The position numbers and the translations under genes are program-made. Shown in pieces: positions 35,951 to 47,136 of a DNA stretch of 64,000 bases. Source of the stretch: Streptomyces sp. NBC_01197. Its GTDB lineage: Bacteria > Actinomycetota > Actinomycetes > Streptomycetales > Streptomycetaceae. The notes beneath the pieces are model-generated. The model ran no database searches and was not told where the DNA came from. It saw nothing but the letters and a program-made list of their open reading frames with translations. Position 1 is the first letter of the stretch. Each line of letters opens with the position of its first letter. The stretch is from assembly GCF_036010505.1 (NCBI RefSeq), contig NZ_CP108569.1:186001-250000 (forward strand), in the 5' to 3' direction.

Positions 35951-36229
35951 TCAAGGGGTGTCGCCCTGCCAGTCCCAGAGCAGCGCCCCGGCGACGCGCG
36001 GGCCGTACCGCGCGTGGCCGCCGGGGCCGTGGGAGCCGATCTCGGTCGCCAGGGCCGCTCCGTCCGTGAGGCGCGGGCCCGGCCAGCCGGTGACGTCGAG
36101 CAGCAGGCCGTCCAGCGGTCCGCCCACCAGTTCCCGGTACTCGCGGCCCGGCCGCGGGCCGGGGTCGGGGTCGTCGTGGTCCGCGCCGTACACCCGGCGC
36201 CAGGTCTGTCCGTTCATGCGGTTCAGCAT
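35951..36229 (-). CDS. Small conserved-looking hypothetical protein, 92 aa
   Basis: Not recognised. Soluble, Gly/Asp/Pro-rich, with GREYRELVGGPLDGLLLDVTG in the middle and a C-terminal ALLWDWQGDTP. No signal or membrane segment. Start uncertain between ATG 36229 and ATG 36217 (MNGQTWRRV). The gene stands alone between the epimerase and the ROK regulator. Confidence 0.6.
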   Translation of the reverse strand: MLNRMNGQTWRRVYGADHDDPDPGPRPGREYRELVGGPLDGLLLDVTGWPGPRLTDGAALATEIGSHGPGGHARYGPRVAGALLWDWQGDTP

Positions 36230-36536
36230 CTCAGCCACCACTGACAGTCGACCCGGTGTGGCGGCGTACGGCAACCGGCCTCCCCCGCTCGCTCCCTCCG
36301 GGAGCCGGTGCGTGGCTGCTGGAGCATCGACCGCGACCATCGTGATCCGACGCCTCATCCGCGAAGCCTGGACCAGCCAACGCTGGGACACACGGCCGGC
36401 CCGCCAGCCATGACGCCTTGTCCTCTACCCGCGGAATCTCCCAGGCCAGGCTTTTACGCCAACCCTCCGGAGTAAATCGCGTGTTAATTCTTCCGTCGCG
36501 TTGACAGAAAGTGATCAACCGGCGGACCATGCGTCC
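36230..36536. other. Divergent spacer before the ROK gene
   Basis: 307 bases between the hypothetical gene and the ROK regulator. TTGACA at 36501-36506 is a plausible -35 box for the ROK gene, 36 bases before its ATG, which would give a very short leader. No clear inverted repeat was found. Confidence 0.4.
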
Positions 36537-37820
36537 ATGACGGAACCGACCGATGCCTTGCAGCGCCTGCGCAGGGTCAATGAAGCCGCCGTCCTCGGTG
36601 AGCTGCGCCGCTCCGGCGGTCTCAGCCGTGGCGAGCTGAAGGTGAGGACCGGTCTCTCCCGTACCACCCTGTTCGCGATCGTCTCCGACCTGCTGGAGCG
36701 CAAGGCGGTCGTGGAGCAGCCTGCGGCGGACTCCGAACTGCCCCGCGGACGTGGCAGACCCGCCCTGGAGATCTCGCTCAACGCGCGCGGCGCCGAGCTG
36801 ATCGGGATCGACCTCCAGCGCAACCGGATCCATGTGGTCATCGCCAACTGCGCCCATGAGGTGGTCGGCAGGTTCAGCGCCCCGCTGCCCGTGGGCAGCG
36901 GTCCCGCAGAGCGGGCCGCGCAGGCCGTCGCGGCGGTCGGGGAACTGGTACGGCGGGAGGGGATCAGTCTGGCGCCCGTCGAAGGAATCGGCCTCGGTCT
37001 GCCCGGTTTCGTCCAGAACCCGGCGTCCGGGGACCCGCACCGGAAGACGCCGTTCGCCGAACACGTCGCCGCCGCGCTCGGCAGCCACTTCGGTGTTCCC
37101 GTCGCCACGGAGAACAACTCACGCCTCGCCGCACTGGCCGAAGTCACCTGGGGCGCCGCCCGGGGCCAGGACAACACCGTCTTCCTCGCGTGGTCGGACG
37201 GGGTCGGCGGCGGGCTCGTCGTGAACGGTGTGCTGGTGCACGGCGCCCACGGCGCGGCCGGCGAGATCGGCCACACCAGCTGCGATCCCGAAGGACCGCT
37301 CTGCCACTGCGGCGGCCGGGGATGTCTGGAGGGCGTCATCCGGATTCCGGTGCTGCTGGCCGCCTGCGCGGAGCGCGGTGTGGAGGTCGGGGACGCGGCC
37401 GGGCTGATCGCGCTCGCCGCCGAGGGGCAGCCGGACGTGGCCGCCGTGCTGCGCGGCGCGGCCACCACGGCGGGCCGGGTCCTCGCGGCCCTCGCGGCCC
37501 ATGTCGACCCCGAATGCATCGTGGTCTACGGCGAACCGGCCGCCCTCGACGCACTGGTACTGACCCCGATCCGGGAGCAACTGGCGGCCCTGTCCCTGCC
37601 GTCCGCTCCCCGCACCATCACCGTGTGCGGTTCGGCACTCGGCGCCGACGCGGCCGCGCTCGGCGGCGTGGCGCTGCTGCTCCGCACCACCGGCCAGGAC
37701 GTGGACGAACTGCTCGACCGGCGGGTCCCCGGAGCGGCTGAGGAAGATCGGAACGAGGTCGGCAGGCCCGGAGCAGAGACCACGACGACCGGCACAGACA
37801 GCAAGGAGAGCGTCCGATGA
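36537..37820 (+). CDS. ROK-family transcriptional regulator (NagC/XylR type)
   Basis: 427 residues: N-terminal winged helix (LRRVNEAAVLGELRRSGGLS, then LSRTTLFAIVSDLLERKAV, residues about 10-55) followed by a ROK sugar-kinase-like domain with GIDLQRNRIHVVIANC, GIGLGLPGFV, EIGHTSCDPEGPLCHCGGRGCLEG (zinc-binding cysteines near 262-271) and a C-terminal GADAAALGG. ROK regulators sense sugars or sugar phosphates. The ATGA overlap with the formylglycine-generating enzyme gene couples the two, so the regulator may govern sulfated-glycan breakdown (inference). The ribosome site is weak, so translation may be leaderless or near-leaderless. Confidence 0.9.
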   Translation: MTEPTDALQRLRRVNEAAVLGELRRSGGLSRGELKVRTGLSRTTLFAIVSDLLERKAVVEQPAADSELPRGRGRPALEISLNARGAELIGIDLQRNRIHVVIANCAHEVVGRFSAPLPVGSGPAERAAQAVAAVGELVRREGISLAPVEGIGLGLPGFVQNPASGDPHRKTPFAEHVAAALGSHFGVPVATENNSRLAALAEVTWGAARGQDNTVFLAWSDGVGGGLVVNGVLVHGAHGAAGEIGHTSCDPEGPLCHCGGRGCLEGVIRIPVLLAACAERGVEVGDAAGLIALAAEGQPDVAAVLRGAATTAGRVLAALAAHVDPECIVVYGEPAALDALVLTPIREQLAALSLPSAPRTITVCGSALGADAAALGGVALLLRTTGQDVDELLDRRVPGAAEEDRNEVGRPGAETTTTGTDSKESVR

Positions 37821-38788
37821 GTGCGTGCTGCGGACCGGCACGGGGAACGGCCCCGGCCCCCGGCGTGACATCCCTGTCCGCTCCCCCGGCGGACTTCGCC
37901 GTACCCGACCGCCGCCCCGCCGATGTGCTGCGCGGCATGGTGCCCGTCGCGGGCGGGCCGTTCCTGATGGGCGGCGAGGACACCGACGCGTTTCCCGCCG
38001 ACGGCGAGGGGCCGGTCAGGGAGGTGACCGTCGGCGCGTTCCACATCGACGCGGCGTGCGTCACCAACGGCAGGTTCGCCGCTTTCGTGAAGGCCACCGG
38101 ATACCGCACCGAGGCCGAACTCATCGGCTGGTCCTACGTGTTCGGCTCTTCCGTCCCCCCGCAGGCGCGCCACGCGGTGCTGCCGGGCACCGTCCCCGGA
38201 GCCCCCTGGTGGCGGGCGGTGGCCGGCGCGTACTGGCGCGCCCCCGAGGGCCCGGGCTCATCGGTCGGGGACCGCAGGGGCCACCCGGTGGTTCATATGT
38301 CCTGGAACGACGCGAACGCCTACGCCCGCTGGGCGGGCAAGCGGCTGCCCACCGAGGCCGAGTGGGAAAAGGCCGCCCGCGGCGGCCTGGCCGGGGCGCG
38401 CTTCCCGTGGGGCGACGAACTGACACCGCGCGGCAGGGACCGCTGCAATATCTGGCAGGGTGATTTCCCCGTGCGCAACACCCGTGCGGACGGCCGCACG
38501 GGCACCGTCCCGGCCACCGCGTACGCCCCCAACGGCTATGGCCTGTACAACACTTCGGGCAATGTCTGGGAGTGGTGCGCCGACCGTTTCAGCCCGGACT
38601 GGCACAGCGCCGCCCGCCCGGAGACGCGTACCGACCCCACCGGGCCGCCCACCGGTGAGAACCGGGTGCTGCGCGGCGGTTCGTACCTCTGCCACCGTTC
38701 GTACTGCAATCGCTACCGAGTGGCCGCCCGTACCTCGAACACACCCGACAGCACGACGGGGCACGGGGGGTTCCGCTGCGCGCTCTGA
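37817..38788 (+). CDS. Formylglycine-generating enzyme (sulfatase-modifying factor)
   Basis: 323-residue FGE that oxidises a Cys in CxPxR of sulfatases to formylglycine, using copper and O2. The signature residues are present: WNDANAYARWAGKRLPTEAE in the middle, NTSGNVWEWCAD, and the active-site GGSYLCHRSYCNRYR with Cys292 and Cys297, five residues apart as in the Streptomyces coelicolor enzyme. It ends TGHGGFRCAL. Translation is coupled to the ROK regulator by ATGA. No sulfatase gene occurs in the window, so its target is encoded elsewhere. Confidence 0.93.
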   Translation: MSACCGPARGTAPAPGVTSLSAPPADFAVPDRRPADVLRGMVPVAGGPFLMGGEDTDAFPADGEGPVREVTVGAFHIDAACVTNGRFAAFVKATGYRTEAELIGWSYVFGSSVPPQARHAVLPGTVPGAPWWRAVAGAYWRAPEGPGSSVGDRRGHPVVHMSWNDANAYARWAGKRLPTEAEWEKAARGGLAGARFPWGDELTPRGRDRCNIWQGDFPVRNTRADGRTGTVPATAYAPNGYGLYNTSGNVWEWCADRFSPDWHSAARPETRTDPTGPPTGENRVLRGGSYLCHRSYCNRYRVAARTSNTPDSTTGHGGFRCAL

Positions 38789-38898
38789 GCTTGGCGTGCC
38801 CCTCGCCCTCCTCCTCGTCTCCTTCAGCCGCAAGCGGGTCCAAAAACCTGGGTCATTCAAGGACCTCAGACCACCGTTTTCTGACACGCTCTCGGGTC

Positions 38899-39140
38899 AT
38901 GAGTGACCTTCCGGAGCCGGCCGGCCATCCCGAACTCCTCGTCGCCGAGCCGCTCGTCCGCACCGAGATCAAGATCGGGTATGCGCGGGTGCCGACCGGT
39001 GGACAGAAACTCGAACGGCAGATTCGACGCGCTCACCGTCGCTGGGTGCCGCAAGATCTTCTCCGACAAGAGTCCGGCCAGACCGACCTGCGCCCAGAGC
39101 TGAAGGCGTGCCACGCCTTCCTCGACACCGGCGACACCCT
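38899..39140 (+). pseudogene. Serine recombinase/resolvase fragment, frameshifted
   Basis: EIKIGYARVPTGGQKLERQI matches the N-terminal resolvase segment with the YARVSTxxQ motif (Ser replaced by Pro). The next part DALTVAGCRKIFSDKS is in the +1 frame (one extra C after 39024 or so), and ELKACHAFLDTGDTL returns to the first frame. The catalytic serine of the motif is lost and the body is truncated. Followed directly by an HNH-type fragment. Confidence 0.7.
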
Positions 39141-39251
39141 CGACCACATGCCGGAGAACTGCGACCCGGCCAACCTCCGGGCCATGTGTCAGGGCTGCCA
39201 CCTGTACTACGACCAGGATCACCACGCCCGCACCCCGGCCGAAGCCCGCCG
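39141..39251 (+). pseudogene. HNH endonuclease C-terminal fragment
   Basis: DHMPENCDPANLRAMCQGCH and LYYDQDHHARTP are typical of the second half of HNH nucleases, with the final His-Asn-His and Cys-x-x-Cys elements. The N-terminal half is missing and the reading frame joins the resolvase fragment at about 39140. A recombination scar, not a gene. Confidence 0.65.
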
Positions 39252-39425
39252 CATGTTCGCGTGGTGCAGCCGCCCGGCATTGCGTGCCTCCTTCTTGAGC
39301 TGCTGCCTGGTCCGGTCGTCATCCGGGCGTGCGAACTGGACCGCGACCTGCCTCTCCAGCCGCTCGTCCCAGGCCCGCCAGACCACGCCCATCCCGCCCC
39401 TGCCGCGGGCGGCACGGGCCGCCAC
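39252..39425 (-). pseudogene. Serine/threonine protein kinase fragment
   Basis: RGRGGMGVVWRAWDERLERQ matches the glycine-rich loop and first strands of Pkn-type kinases; KKEARNAGRLHHANM matches the C-helix end and HxN. The catalytic lysine of VAVK is replaced (VAVQ) and everything beyond HHANM is missing. It starts with GTG directly behind the FUSC stop (TGA-GTG), so it may be what remains of a gene that followed the FUSC gene. Confidence 0.7.
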
Positions 39426-41705
<2,280 letters not shown>

Positions 41706-41791
41706 CGCGCTGCCGTACTCCCCTGTTCTCCGGCCCTGGTCCGGTTGCGCCACCAGCATCGCATGGCCTGCGTCTCCGGGATCCGGGCAGG

Positions 41792-43420
41792 TCAGGGGCT
41801 GATCGGATCGGGCAGCCCGGGCTCGGCGTCCGGGTGCGCCCTGAGGTGGCCGGCGCCCGAGCGGACCGCCCAACCGAAGACCCCCAGCGAGACGACGGCC
41901 ACCACCACCGAGTCGTACGGGGCCGGCAGCCGTCCCGATCCGCCGAAACTGCCGAGCCAGGACAGCAGGGTCAGCGCGGCCAGATAGAACACCAGCCAGG
42001 CTCCGTGCCGTAGTTCGTCGCGCGGGGAGGGGCCTTCGGCGCCGCGCCGCAGCATCAGGAACAGCGGGACGCCCGCGAGCACCAGCGGCAGCGCGAGCCG
42101 CAGGTTGTGCCAGCCCGACCAGAAGACGAACTCGCCGGCCACCATGAAACTGACCGGCGCGATCCAGCGGACTCCGGGAACCTGGCCGTCCGCCCGCGGC
42201 ATTCCCCGCTCCCGGTCGTGCGCCCGGAACACCGCGACGGCGACCGCGGATGCCGCATAGATGAGCAGATACATGTCGCCCATGACGCTGACGATGTCCT
42301 GCCAGCCGCCGAACGGCAGCATGAAGACGATGATGACGGCGAGATTGAGCAGCAGCGCCCGGCGGGCCGTTCCGGAGCGGGGGTCGATCCGCATGAAGAA
42401 GCGGGGCAGCAGGCCGTTCTTGGCCAGCGCGTAGGTGTGCCGGGCGTCGATGGCCACTCCGACGTACGCCGAGCCGCCCGGCGAGAGCACCGCGTCCGCG
42501 TAGAGCAGGGTCGCGAGCCAGTGCAGGTTCAGTACCAGGGCGAGCTGACCGAAGGGCGAATCGAAGTTGACGCCGTGCCAGCCGTGGCCGAGCAGGGAGT
42601 CGGGGACGGTGAAGAGGAACGCCAGCTGGAGCCCGAGGTAGACGAGGACGGCGAGGGCGATACCGGTAAGGACCGCGGCGGGTACCGTCCTGCGCGGGTT
42701 GCGGGCCTCACCGGAGAAGTCGAGAGGCGCCTGGAAGCCGTTCACGGAGTAGACGATGCCGCCGCCTGCGAGAGCGGTGAGGCAGGCCGCGTAGCCGTAC
42801 GGTGCGAAGCCGCCGTGGTCGGTGAGGCGGCCGGAGTGGGTGCCCGAGAGGAAGAGGGCGATCACGGTGATGACGGGGATGACGACCTTGAGCAGGGAGA
42901 CCAGGTTGTTCAGCCGTGCGAACACGCGCACCGCGAACCAGTTGAGCACGGTCAGCAGCACGCTCAGTGCGGCGGCCACACCGAGGCCGGTCGCGGTGAG
43001 CCTGCCCCCTTCGTAGAGGCCGGGCAGGTAGTGCGCCGCGTACTGCATGATGGCGCTGATCTCCGCGGCCGTACCGCCGACCGACAGCAGGACGGACCAG
43101 CCGATCACGGTGCCGACCAGCCGCCCGCTCGCGTACAGCGGCCAGCGCACGGTACCGCCGCCCTCCGGGCGGGTCGCCCCGAGCTCCACCATCACCAGCG
43201 CGACCAGGGCGCAGAGCACGCCCGCGGCGATCCACGACAGCAGGGCGGCGGGCCCCGCGGTCTGGGCGGCGTACAGGGCGGCGAACAGCCAGCCGGAGCC
43301 GAGGATGTTGGAGAACCCGATCGCCGTCAGGCCCCAGAACCCGAGGTCCTTGCGGAGCCGGTGTTCCTGGGCGAGTACGGCTTGACCGTTACGTGCCTCC
43401 GGTGGCTGGTTCTGCGGCAC
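41792..43420 (-). CDS. APC-superfamily amino acid/organocation permease
   Basis: 542 residues with 12-14 predicted helices. The N-terminal signature GFWGLTAIGFSNILGSGWLFA is characteristic of APC permeases, and GVRDFSG-like PLDFSGEARNPRRTVP marks the conserved loop. Probably a proton symporter for amino acids or amines. GTG start at 43420 follows AGGAGA at eight bases. An inverted repeat GGTTAC...GTAACC (43473-43478 / 43486-43491) lies about 53 bases upstream and may be an operator. Confidence 0.87.
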   Translation of the reverse strand: MPQNQPPEARNGQAVLAQEHRLRKDLGFWGLTAIGFSNILGSGWLFAALYAAQTAGPAALLSWIAAGVLCALVALVMVELGATRPEGGGTVRWPLYASGRLVGTVIGWSVLLSVGGTAAEISAIMQYAAHYLPGLYEGGRLTATGLGVAAALSVLLTVLNWFAVRVFARLNNLVSLLKVVIPVITVIALFLSGTHSGRLTDHGGFAPYGYAACLTALAGGGIVYSVNGFQAPLDFSGEARNPRRTVPAAVLTGIALAVLVYLGLQLAFLFTVPDSLLGHGWHGVNFDSPFGQLALVLNLHWLATLLYADAVLSPGGSAYVGVAIDARHTYALAKNGLLPRFFMRIDPRSGTARRALLLNLAVIIVFMLPFGGWQDIVSVMGDMYLLIYAASAVAVAVFRAHDRERGMPRADGQVPGVRWIAPVSFMVAGEFVFWSGWHNLRLALPLVLAGVPLFLMLRRGAEGPSPRDELRHGAWLVFYLAALTLLSWLGSFGGSGRLPAPYDSVVVAVVSLGVFGWAVRSGAGHLRAHPDAEPGLPDPISP

Positions 43421-43472
43421 GTGACACGTCTCCTCGCCTGCTGCGTGATCTACGGGTGCCCAGCGTGCCACG

Positions 43473-43491
43473 GGTTACTGCAGCCGTAACC
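43473..43491. promoter_or_regulatory. Inverted repeat before the permease gene
   Basis: GGTTAC (43473-43478) and GTAACC (43486-43491) with a 7-base loop, in the promoter region of the leftward APC permease. Function not known; it could be an operator. Confidence 0.35.
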
Positions 43492-43542
43492 GTTGCCGTA
43501 GCCGGAAATTGCCGCGCTGCGTGATCAGAGGGGGCGCTGGGG

Positions 43543-44253
43543 TCAGTGGTCCGGGGTGCCGAGGGCGGCCGCCCCGTCCAGGGCGCTGTCCGCCGGCCCG
43601 GTCTGGGTTCCGTTCCCCGGTCCGGCCGAGACCAGTTCCACCCAGGCCCGGGCCAGCACGCGGTGGCCGAACGGCGTGGGGTGCACACCGTCCCCTGCGA
43701 CATGGGCGGCGCCGCCCGCGCTCCTGGCGGCCTGGTTGAGCAGCCCGTCGGCCGCGAGCAGCGCGGCGCCGAACTCCTCGGCGAGCCTGCGCACCACCTG
43801 GATCCGCGGGTCGAGGTCCTCCCGCCAGGCCCACTGCTCGGGGAGCACCGGGACCAGGAAGGGTTCGATGAGCAGGAGTTGGGCGCCGCTGCTCTCCCTG
43901 ATCCGCGTCAGGATGTGGCGGTAGTCGTCCTCGTACGCCTCGATGGTGGTGAGGTCGCCCCGGTCGTACCGGCGCCAGGTGTCGTTGACGCCGATCATGA
44001 CGGACAGCAGGTCGGGGGCGAGCGCGACGCCGTCCTCGTGCCAGCGGGCGCGCAGATCGGCGATGCGGTCTCCGCCGACGCCACGGTTGACGAAGGTGTA
44101 ATCGCTGTCCGGGTGGGCAGCCCGCAGCAGCTCGGCGCTCATTCCGGCGTAGCCGTGGCCGAGTCCGGCCGTGGGGTGGGACACCCGGCCCGCGTCGGTG
44201 ATGCTGTCGCCCTGGAAAAGGACGGTGGCGCGGCTGGGCAGCTGAAGGGGCAC
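43543..44253 (-). CDS. SGNH/GDSL hydrolase (esterase/lipase fold)
   Basis: 236 residues with the SGNH blocks: catalytic Ser in VLFQGDSITDAG (Ser17), NRGVGGDRIADL with the oxyanion Gly, SVMIGVNDTWRR with Asn, and GDGVHPTPFGH with the catalytic Asp-x-x-His. No signal peptide is seen, so it is probably cytoplasmic, unlike many GDSL lipases. Substrate likely an ester or acetylated sugar. GTG start at 44253 with GGAG five bases upstream. Divergent from the GntR/UTRA gene. Confidence 0.87.
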   Translation of the reverse strand: MPLQLPSRATVLFQGDSITDAGRVSHPTAGLGHGYAGMSAELLRAAHPDSDYTFVNRGVGGDRIADLRARWHEDGVALAPDLLSVMIGVNDTWRRYDRGDLTTIEAYEDDYRHILTRIRESSGAQLLLIEPFLVPVLPEQWAWREDLDPRIQVVRRLAEEFGAALLAADGLLNQAARSAGGAAHVAGDGVHPTPFGHRVLARAWVELVSAGPGNGTQTGPADSALDGAAALGTPDH

Positions 44254-44588
44254 AGGGACTCCGTGAAGGCGGCGAATACGGCGGGCCGGCCCGGACGGCC
44301 GGGTCCACAGAAACGTACTACCCGAAGTCGCGCGAGGGCCGGGGCGTCCCAGGAAGACCGGGGGCGGTCCGGGGGCACCGCCCCTGGAACACCGGCCGGT
44401 GGCGGATCCCGGTGGCGGATCCCGGACCGGGCGGCCCATCGCCCCAGGTCCAGGCATCACCGCAGGTCAAAGCCGGTGGCGTAACAGAGGCGAAATATTC
44501 TGGACGTAGCTTGGGAGACCGGTGGTGAACGGCACTGCCGGGCCGTGCCGCCAGGTGGCGGCGCGCGAGGAGAACGGGAGCGGCGTCC
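44254..44588. other. Divergent spacer SGNH / GntR, with a 13-bp tandem repeat
   Basis: 335 bases without a credible gene. GGTGGCGGATCCC occurs twice in tandem at 44398-44410 and 44411-44423. A TATTCT box at about 44496 could be the -10 of the GntR gene. No operator matching known GntR sites was found. Confidence 0.45.
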
Positions 44589-45353
44589 ATGGAACACACC
44601 TCGTCGCCCTCTTCCGAGTCCTCCCCCGCACGGCGCGCCGACCGGGCCCGCAACGTCGCAGAGGTGCTGCGGCAGCAGGCCGCCGCAGGCCTGTACCCCA
44701 CCGGTTTCCTGCCGGACGAGCGCTTGCTGTCGAAGGACTTCGCGGTCTCACGCAACACCGTCCGCCAGGCCCTGCTGATCCTGCGGGACGAGGGCCTGGT
44801 CGAGCGCCGGCGGGGAGTGGGGACGGTGCTGCTCAACCGCAAGCACTCCCATCCGCTGGAACGGCTGGCCGGACTGGCCGAGACACTGAAGTCGCACGGC
44901 ACGGTCGACAACGAGGTCAGAGCCAGTGGCACGGTCGTCCCGCCCGCGCAGGTCGCCCGGCGCCTGTCGGTGCCGGACGGCGAACCGGTGGTCCGTCTCG
45001 AGCGCCTGCGGCGCCTGGACGGTATGCCGCTGTCCCTGGACCTCACCTATCTGCCGGTCGACATCGGGCTGCCGCTCCTCGACCTCGACCTGGAGAACCA
45101 GGACGTGTTCGCACTGATCGAGCAGTCCTGTGGGCAGCGGCTGGGCGCGGCCGAGGTGACGGTCCAGGCCGTGAACGCCGACCCCCACACCGCACGGATC
45201 CTGGCGGCCCCCGTAGGGACCGCGCTGTTCGCGGTGGAGCGCCTCAGCAGGCTCGCGGACGGGCGGCCGGTGGACCTGGAGTTCCTCTCCGTACGCGGCG
45301 ACCGGCTCACGCTCCGGGCCGATCTGCACCGCACCGGGCCGGCCGCCGGCTGA
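44589..45353 (+). CDS. GntR-family regulator, HutC/UTRA subfamily
   Basis: 254 residues: N-terminal winged helix (VAEVLRQQAAAGLYPTGFLP, then FAVSRNTVRQALLILRDEGL and a RRRGVGTVL wing) and a C-terminal UTRA ligand domain (from about 95; EPVVRLERLRRLDGMPLSLD, GTALFAVERLSRLADGRPVDL). UTRA regulators usually bind amino acids or sugar-derived ligands. GGGAGCGGCGTCC precedes the ATG. The MFS pump gene follows after 169 bases that contain two tandem 22-bp repeats, so it is the likely target. Confidence 0.9.
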   Translation: MEHTSSPSSESSPARRADRARNVAEVLRQQAAAGLYPTGFLPDERLLSKDFAVSRNTVRQALLILRDEGLVERRRGVGTVLLNRKHSHPLERLAGLAETLKSHGTVDNEVRASGTVVPPAQVARRLSVPDGEPVVRLERLRRLDGMPLSLDLTYLPVDIGLPLLDLDLENQDVFALIEQSCGQRLGAAEVTVQAVNADPHTARILAAPVGTALFAVERLSRLADGRPVDLEFLSVRGDRLTLRADLHRTGPAAG

Positions 45354-45400
45354 CGCGCACGCTCCTCTCCCTCCCTCCCGCCGGAGCCCTCCCCCGCTCC

Positions 45401-45444
45401 TTGCTTTCGAAGACCGTTCCGGTTGCTTGCGAAGACCGTTCCGG
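45401..45444. repeat. Two tandem 22-bp repeats between GntR and MFS genes
   Basis: Copies at 45401-45422 and 45423-45444 are identical except for one base (T or G at unit position 7), each containing CGAAGACCGTTCCGG. Two copies in phase over a two-turn period upstream of the MFS start at 45523 suggest tandem operator sites for the GntR protein. Confidence 0.55.
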
Positions 45445-45522
45445 ACGCCGCTCCGGCTGCTCTTCTCACCTGTCCGATCCGCCCCGCGGGTGCTTGCCGC
45501 CCCCGCCGACCAGGAGGGTCCT

Positions 45523-47058
45523 GTGCCCCGTTGCCCGGCCGTTCCAGAGTCTGTCCGGCCTCAGTCCCGGACTCCGGCCAGCCGTACGACTGGCCGCCGT
45601 ACGGCCGGTTCGCGCGCGACCGTCATCGTCATGTGCCTGTGCGTCACCCTGGTCGTGGGCATGGTCTCGGCCGTCAATCTGGCGATTCCCTCGCTGTCGG
45701 CCGGCTCGCTGCACCCCTCAGCGGCGGCGGTGCTCTGGGTGGTCGACGGCTATGTGGCCGTCTTCGCGTGTCTGGTCGTTCCCGCGGGCGCGGTGGCCGA
45801 CCGGATGGGCCGCAAGGGCGTGCTCCTCACCGGCCTGGTCCTGTTCACTCTGGGCTGTGTGCTGGCCGCAGCGGCGCCCGATGTGGGCTTGCTCATCGCC
45901 GGGCGGATGGTCAGCGGTGTGGGGGCCGCCGCCGTCCTTCCCACCACGCTGGCGCTCATGGTCACCGGCGCTCCCGGCGACCGGCGGTCGCGCCTCATCG
46001 CGCTGTGGGCATCCATGACGGGACTGGCGGCCGTGCTCGGTAACGTCGGCGGTGGCGCGGCGATCCAGAGTGGCTCGTGGCGCTCGCTGTTCCTGTACGC
46101 GGCTCCCCTGGCCCTCGTGGCCCTGCTGCTGGCCGCCTTGGTCGCCCCCACGTCGCCGCGTCTCACCCGGCCGGTCGGCCCGGTCAGCGCCCTGCTGCTG
46201 ACCCTCGGATTCCTGGCACTGCTCTTCGCCATCGTCTCCGGACCGGAACAGGGCTGGGGCAGCGCACAGGTCCTGGGCGCCTTCGCCGCCGCAGTCGTCC
46301 TGCTGGCTCTCTGGACCGTCCACGAACTGCACGAGGAGCACCCGATCCTCGATCCCCGGCTGCTGGCCGGCCCGGCCGTGCGGGCGGGCGCCGTGGGCAT
46401 GATGTCCGTCTTCCTCGGCATGTTCGGCCTGTTCTATCTCAACGGCCAGTACCTCCAGTACGTCAAGGGCTACTCCGCCCTCGGGGCCGGTGTCCGTCTG
46501 CTGCCCATGGCCGCGGCCCTGCTGCTGGCCCCGCGCTGCGCCACGGTGCTCAGCCGACGTCTGCACCGACGCACCGTCATCAGCCTCGGGCTGCTCGTCC
46601 TGGCGGGCGGCCTCTGCACCGTCTCGCGGGTCGGCCCGGACACCCCTTACCCGGTGTACGCGCTCGGGGCGGGGCTGACGGCAGCCGGGTGCGGGCTGGC
46701 GACGCCGCTGCTCTCCGAGACCCTGATGTCGGCCCTGCCGCCTGACCGGGCAGGTCTCGGCTCGGGGCTGCAGAGTCTGACCCGCGAACTGGGCAGCGCA
46801 CTCGGTGTGGCCCTCACCGGCACCCTGATCACCGCGGGTTTCACCGCCAGGCTGCCCGCTGCGCTGCGGGGCCCGGACGCGCCGACGACGGTGGCCGGCG
46901 CGGAAGGCATGAGCGCAGGTCCGGAGTTGCACCGGGCCGTGATCACCGCCTTCACCGACTCACTCAGCACCAGCATGCTGGTGCTGGCCGGTCTGGTCCT
47001 CGCCGCGGGCGCTCTCGTCCTCACCTGGCTGCCGGCGGAATCCTCCGTACGGGTCTGA
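45523..47058 (+). CDS. MFS transporter, DHA2 (14-helix drug:H+ antiporter) family
   Basis: 511 residues with about 14 predicted helices. The motif-A-like GAVADRMGRKGVLLTGLVLF between helices 2 and 3, WVVDGYVAVFACLVVPAG (helix 2) and GRMVSGVGAAAVLPTTLALM (motif C region) place it in the DHA2/QacA-type exporters. It probably expels a toxic compound or a secondary metabolite. GTG at 45523 with AGGAGGGTCCT in front. Probably controlled by the adjacent GntR/UTRA protein. Confidence 0.9.
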   Translation: MPRCPAVPESVRPQSRTPASRTTGRRTAGSRATVIVMCLCVTLVVGMVSAVNLAIPSLSAGSLHPSAAAVLWVVDGYVAVFACLVVPAGAVADRMGRKGVLLTGLVLFTLGCVLAAAAPDVGLLIAGRMVSGVGAAAVLPTTLALMVTGAPGDRRSRLIALWASMTGLAAVLGNVGGGAAIQSGSWRSLFLYAAPLALVALLLAALVAPTSPRLTRPVGPVSALLLTLGFLALLFAIVSGPEQGWGSAQVLGAFAAAVVLLALWTVHELHEEHPILDPRLLAGPAVRAGAVGMMSVFLGMFGLFYLNGQYLQYVKGYSALGAGVRLLPMAAALLLAPRCATVLSRRLHRRTVISLGLLVLAGGLCTVSRVGPDTPYPVYALGAGLTAAGCGLATPLLSETLMSALPPDRAGLGSGLQSLTRELGSALGVALTGTLITAGFTARLPAALRGPDAPTTVAGAEGMSAGPELHRAVITAFTDSLSTSMLVLAGLVLAAGALVLTWLPAESSVRV

Positions 47059-47136
47059 GCCTCTGCGATGAATTCCGGCCCGCGTGACAGTCAGTACAGA
47101 CGCAGAAGCGGATACGACGACGACCAGGAGAATCCC

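Noticed and set aside
38866..39225. Minus-strand 119-residue ORF across the resolvase fragment
   Set aside because: It is the complement of recognisable resolvase/HNH remnants and has no motif of its own.
44398..44423. 13-bp GGTGGCGGATCCC tandem pair as a regulatory repeat
   Set aside because: Only two copies in a GC-rich spacer, with no match near other genes; listed only as part of the spacer.
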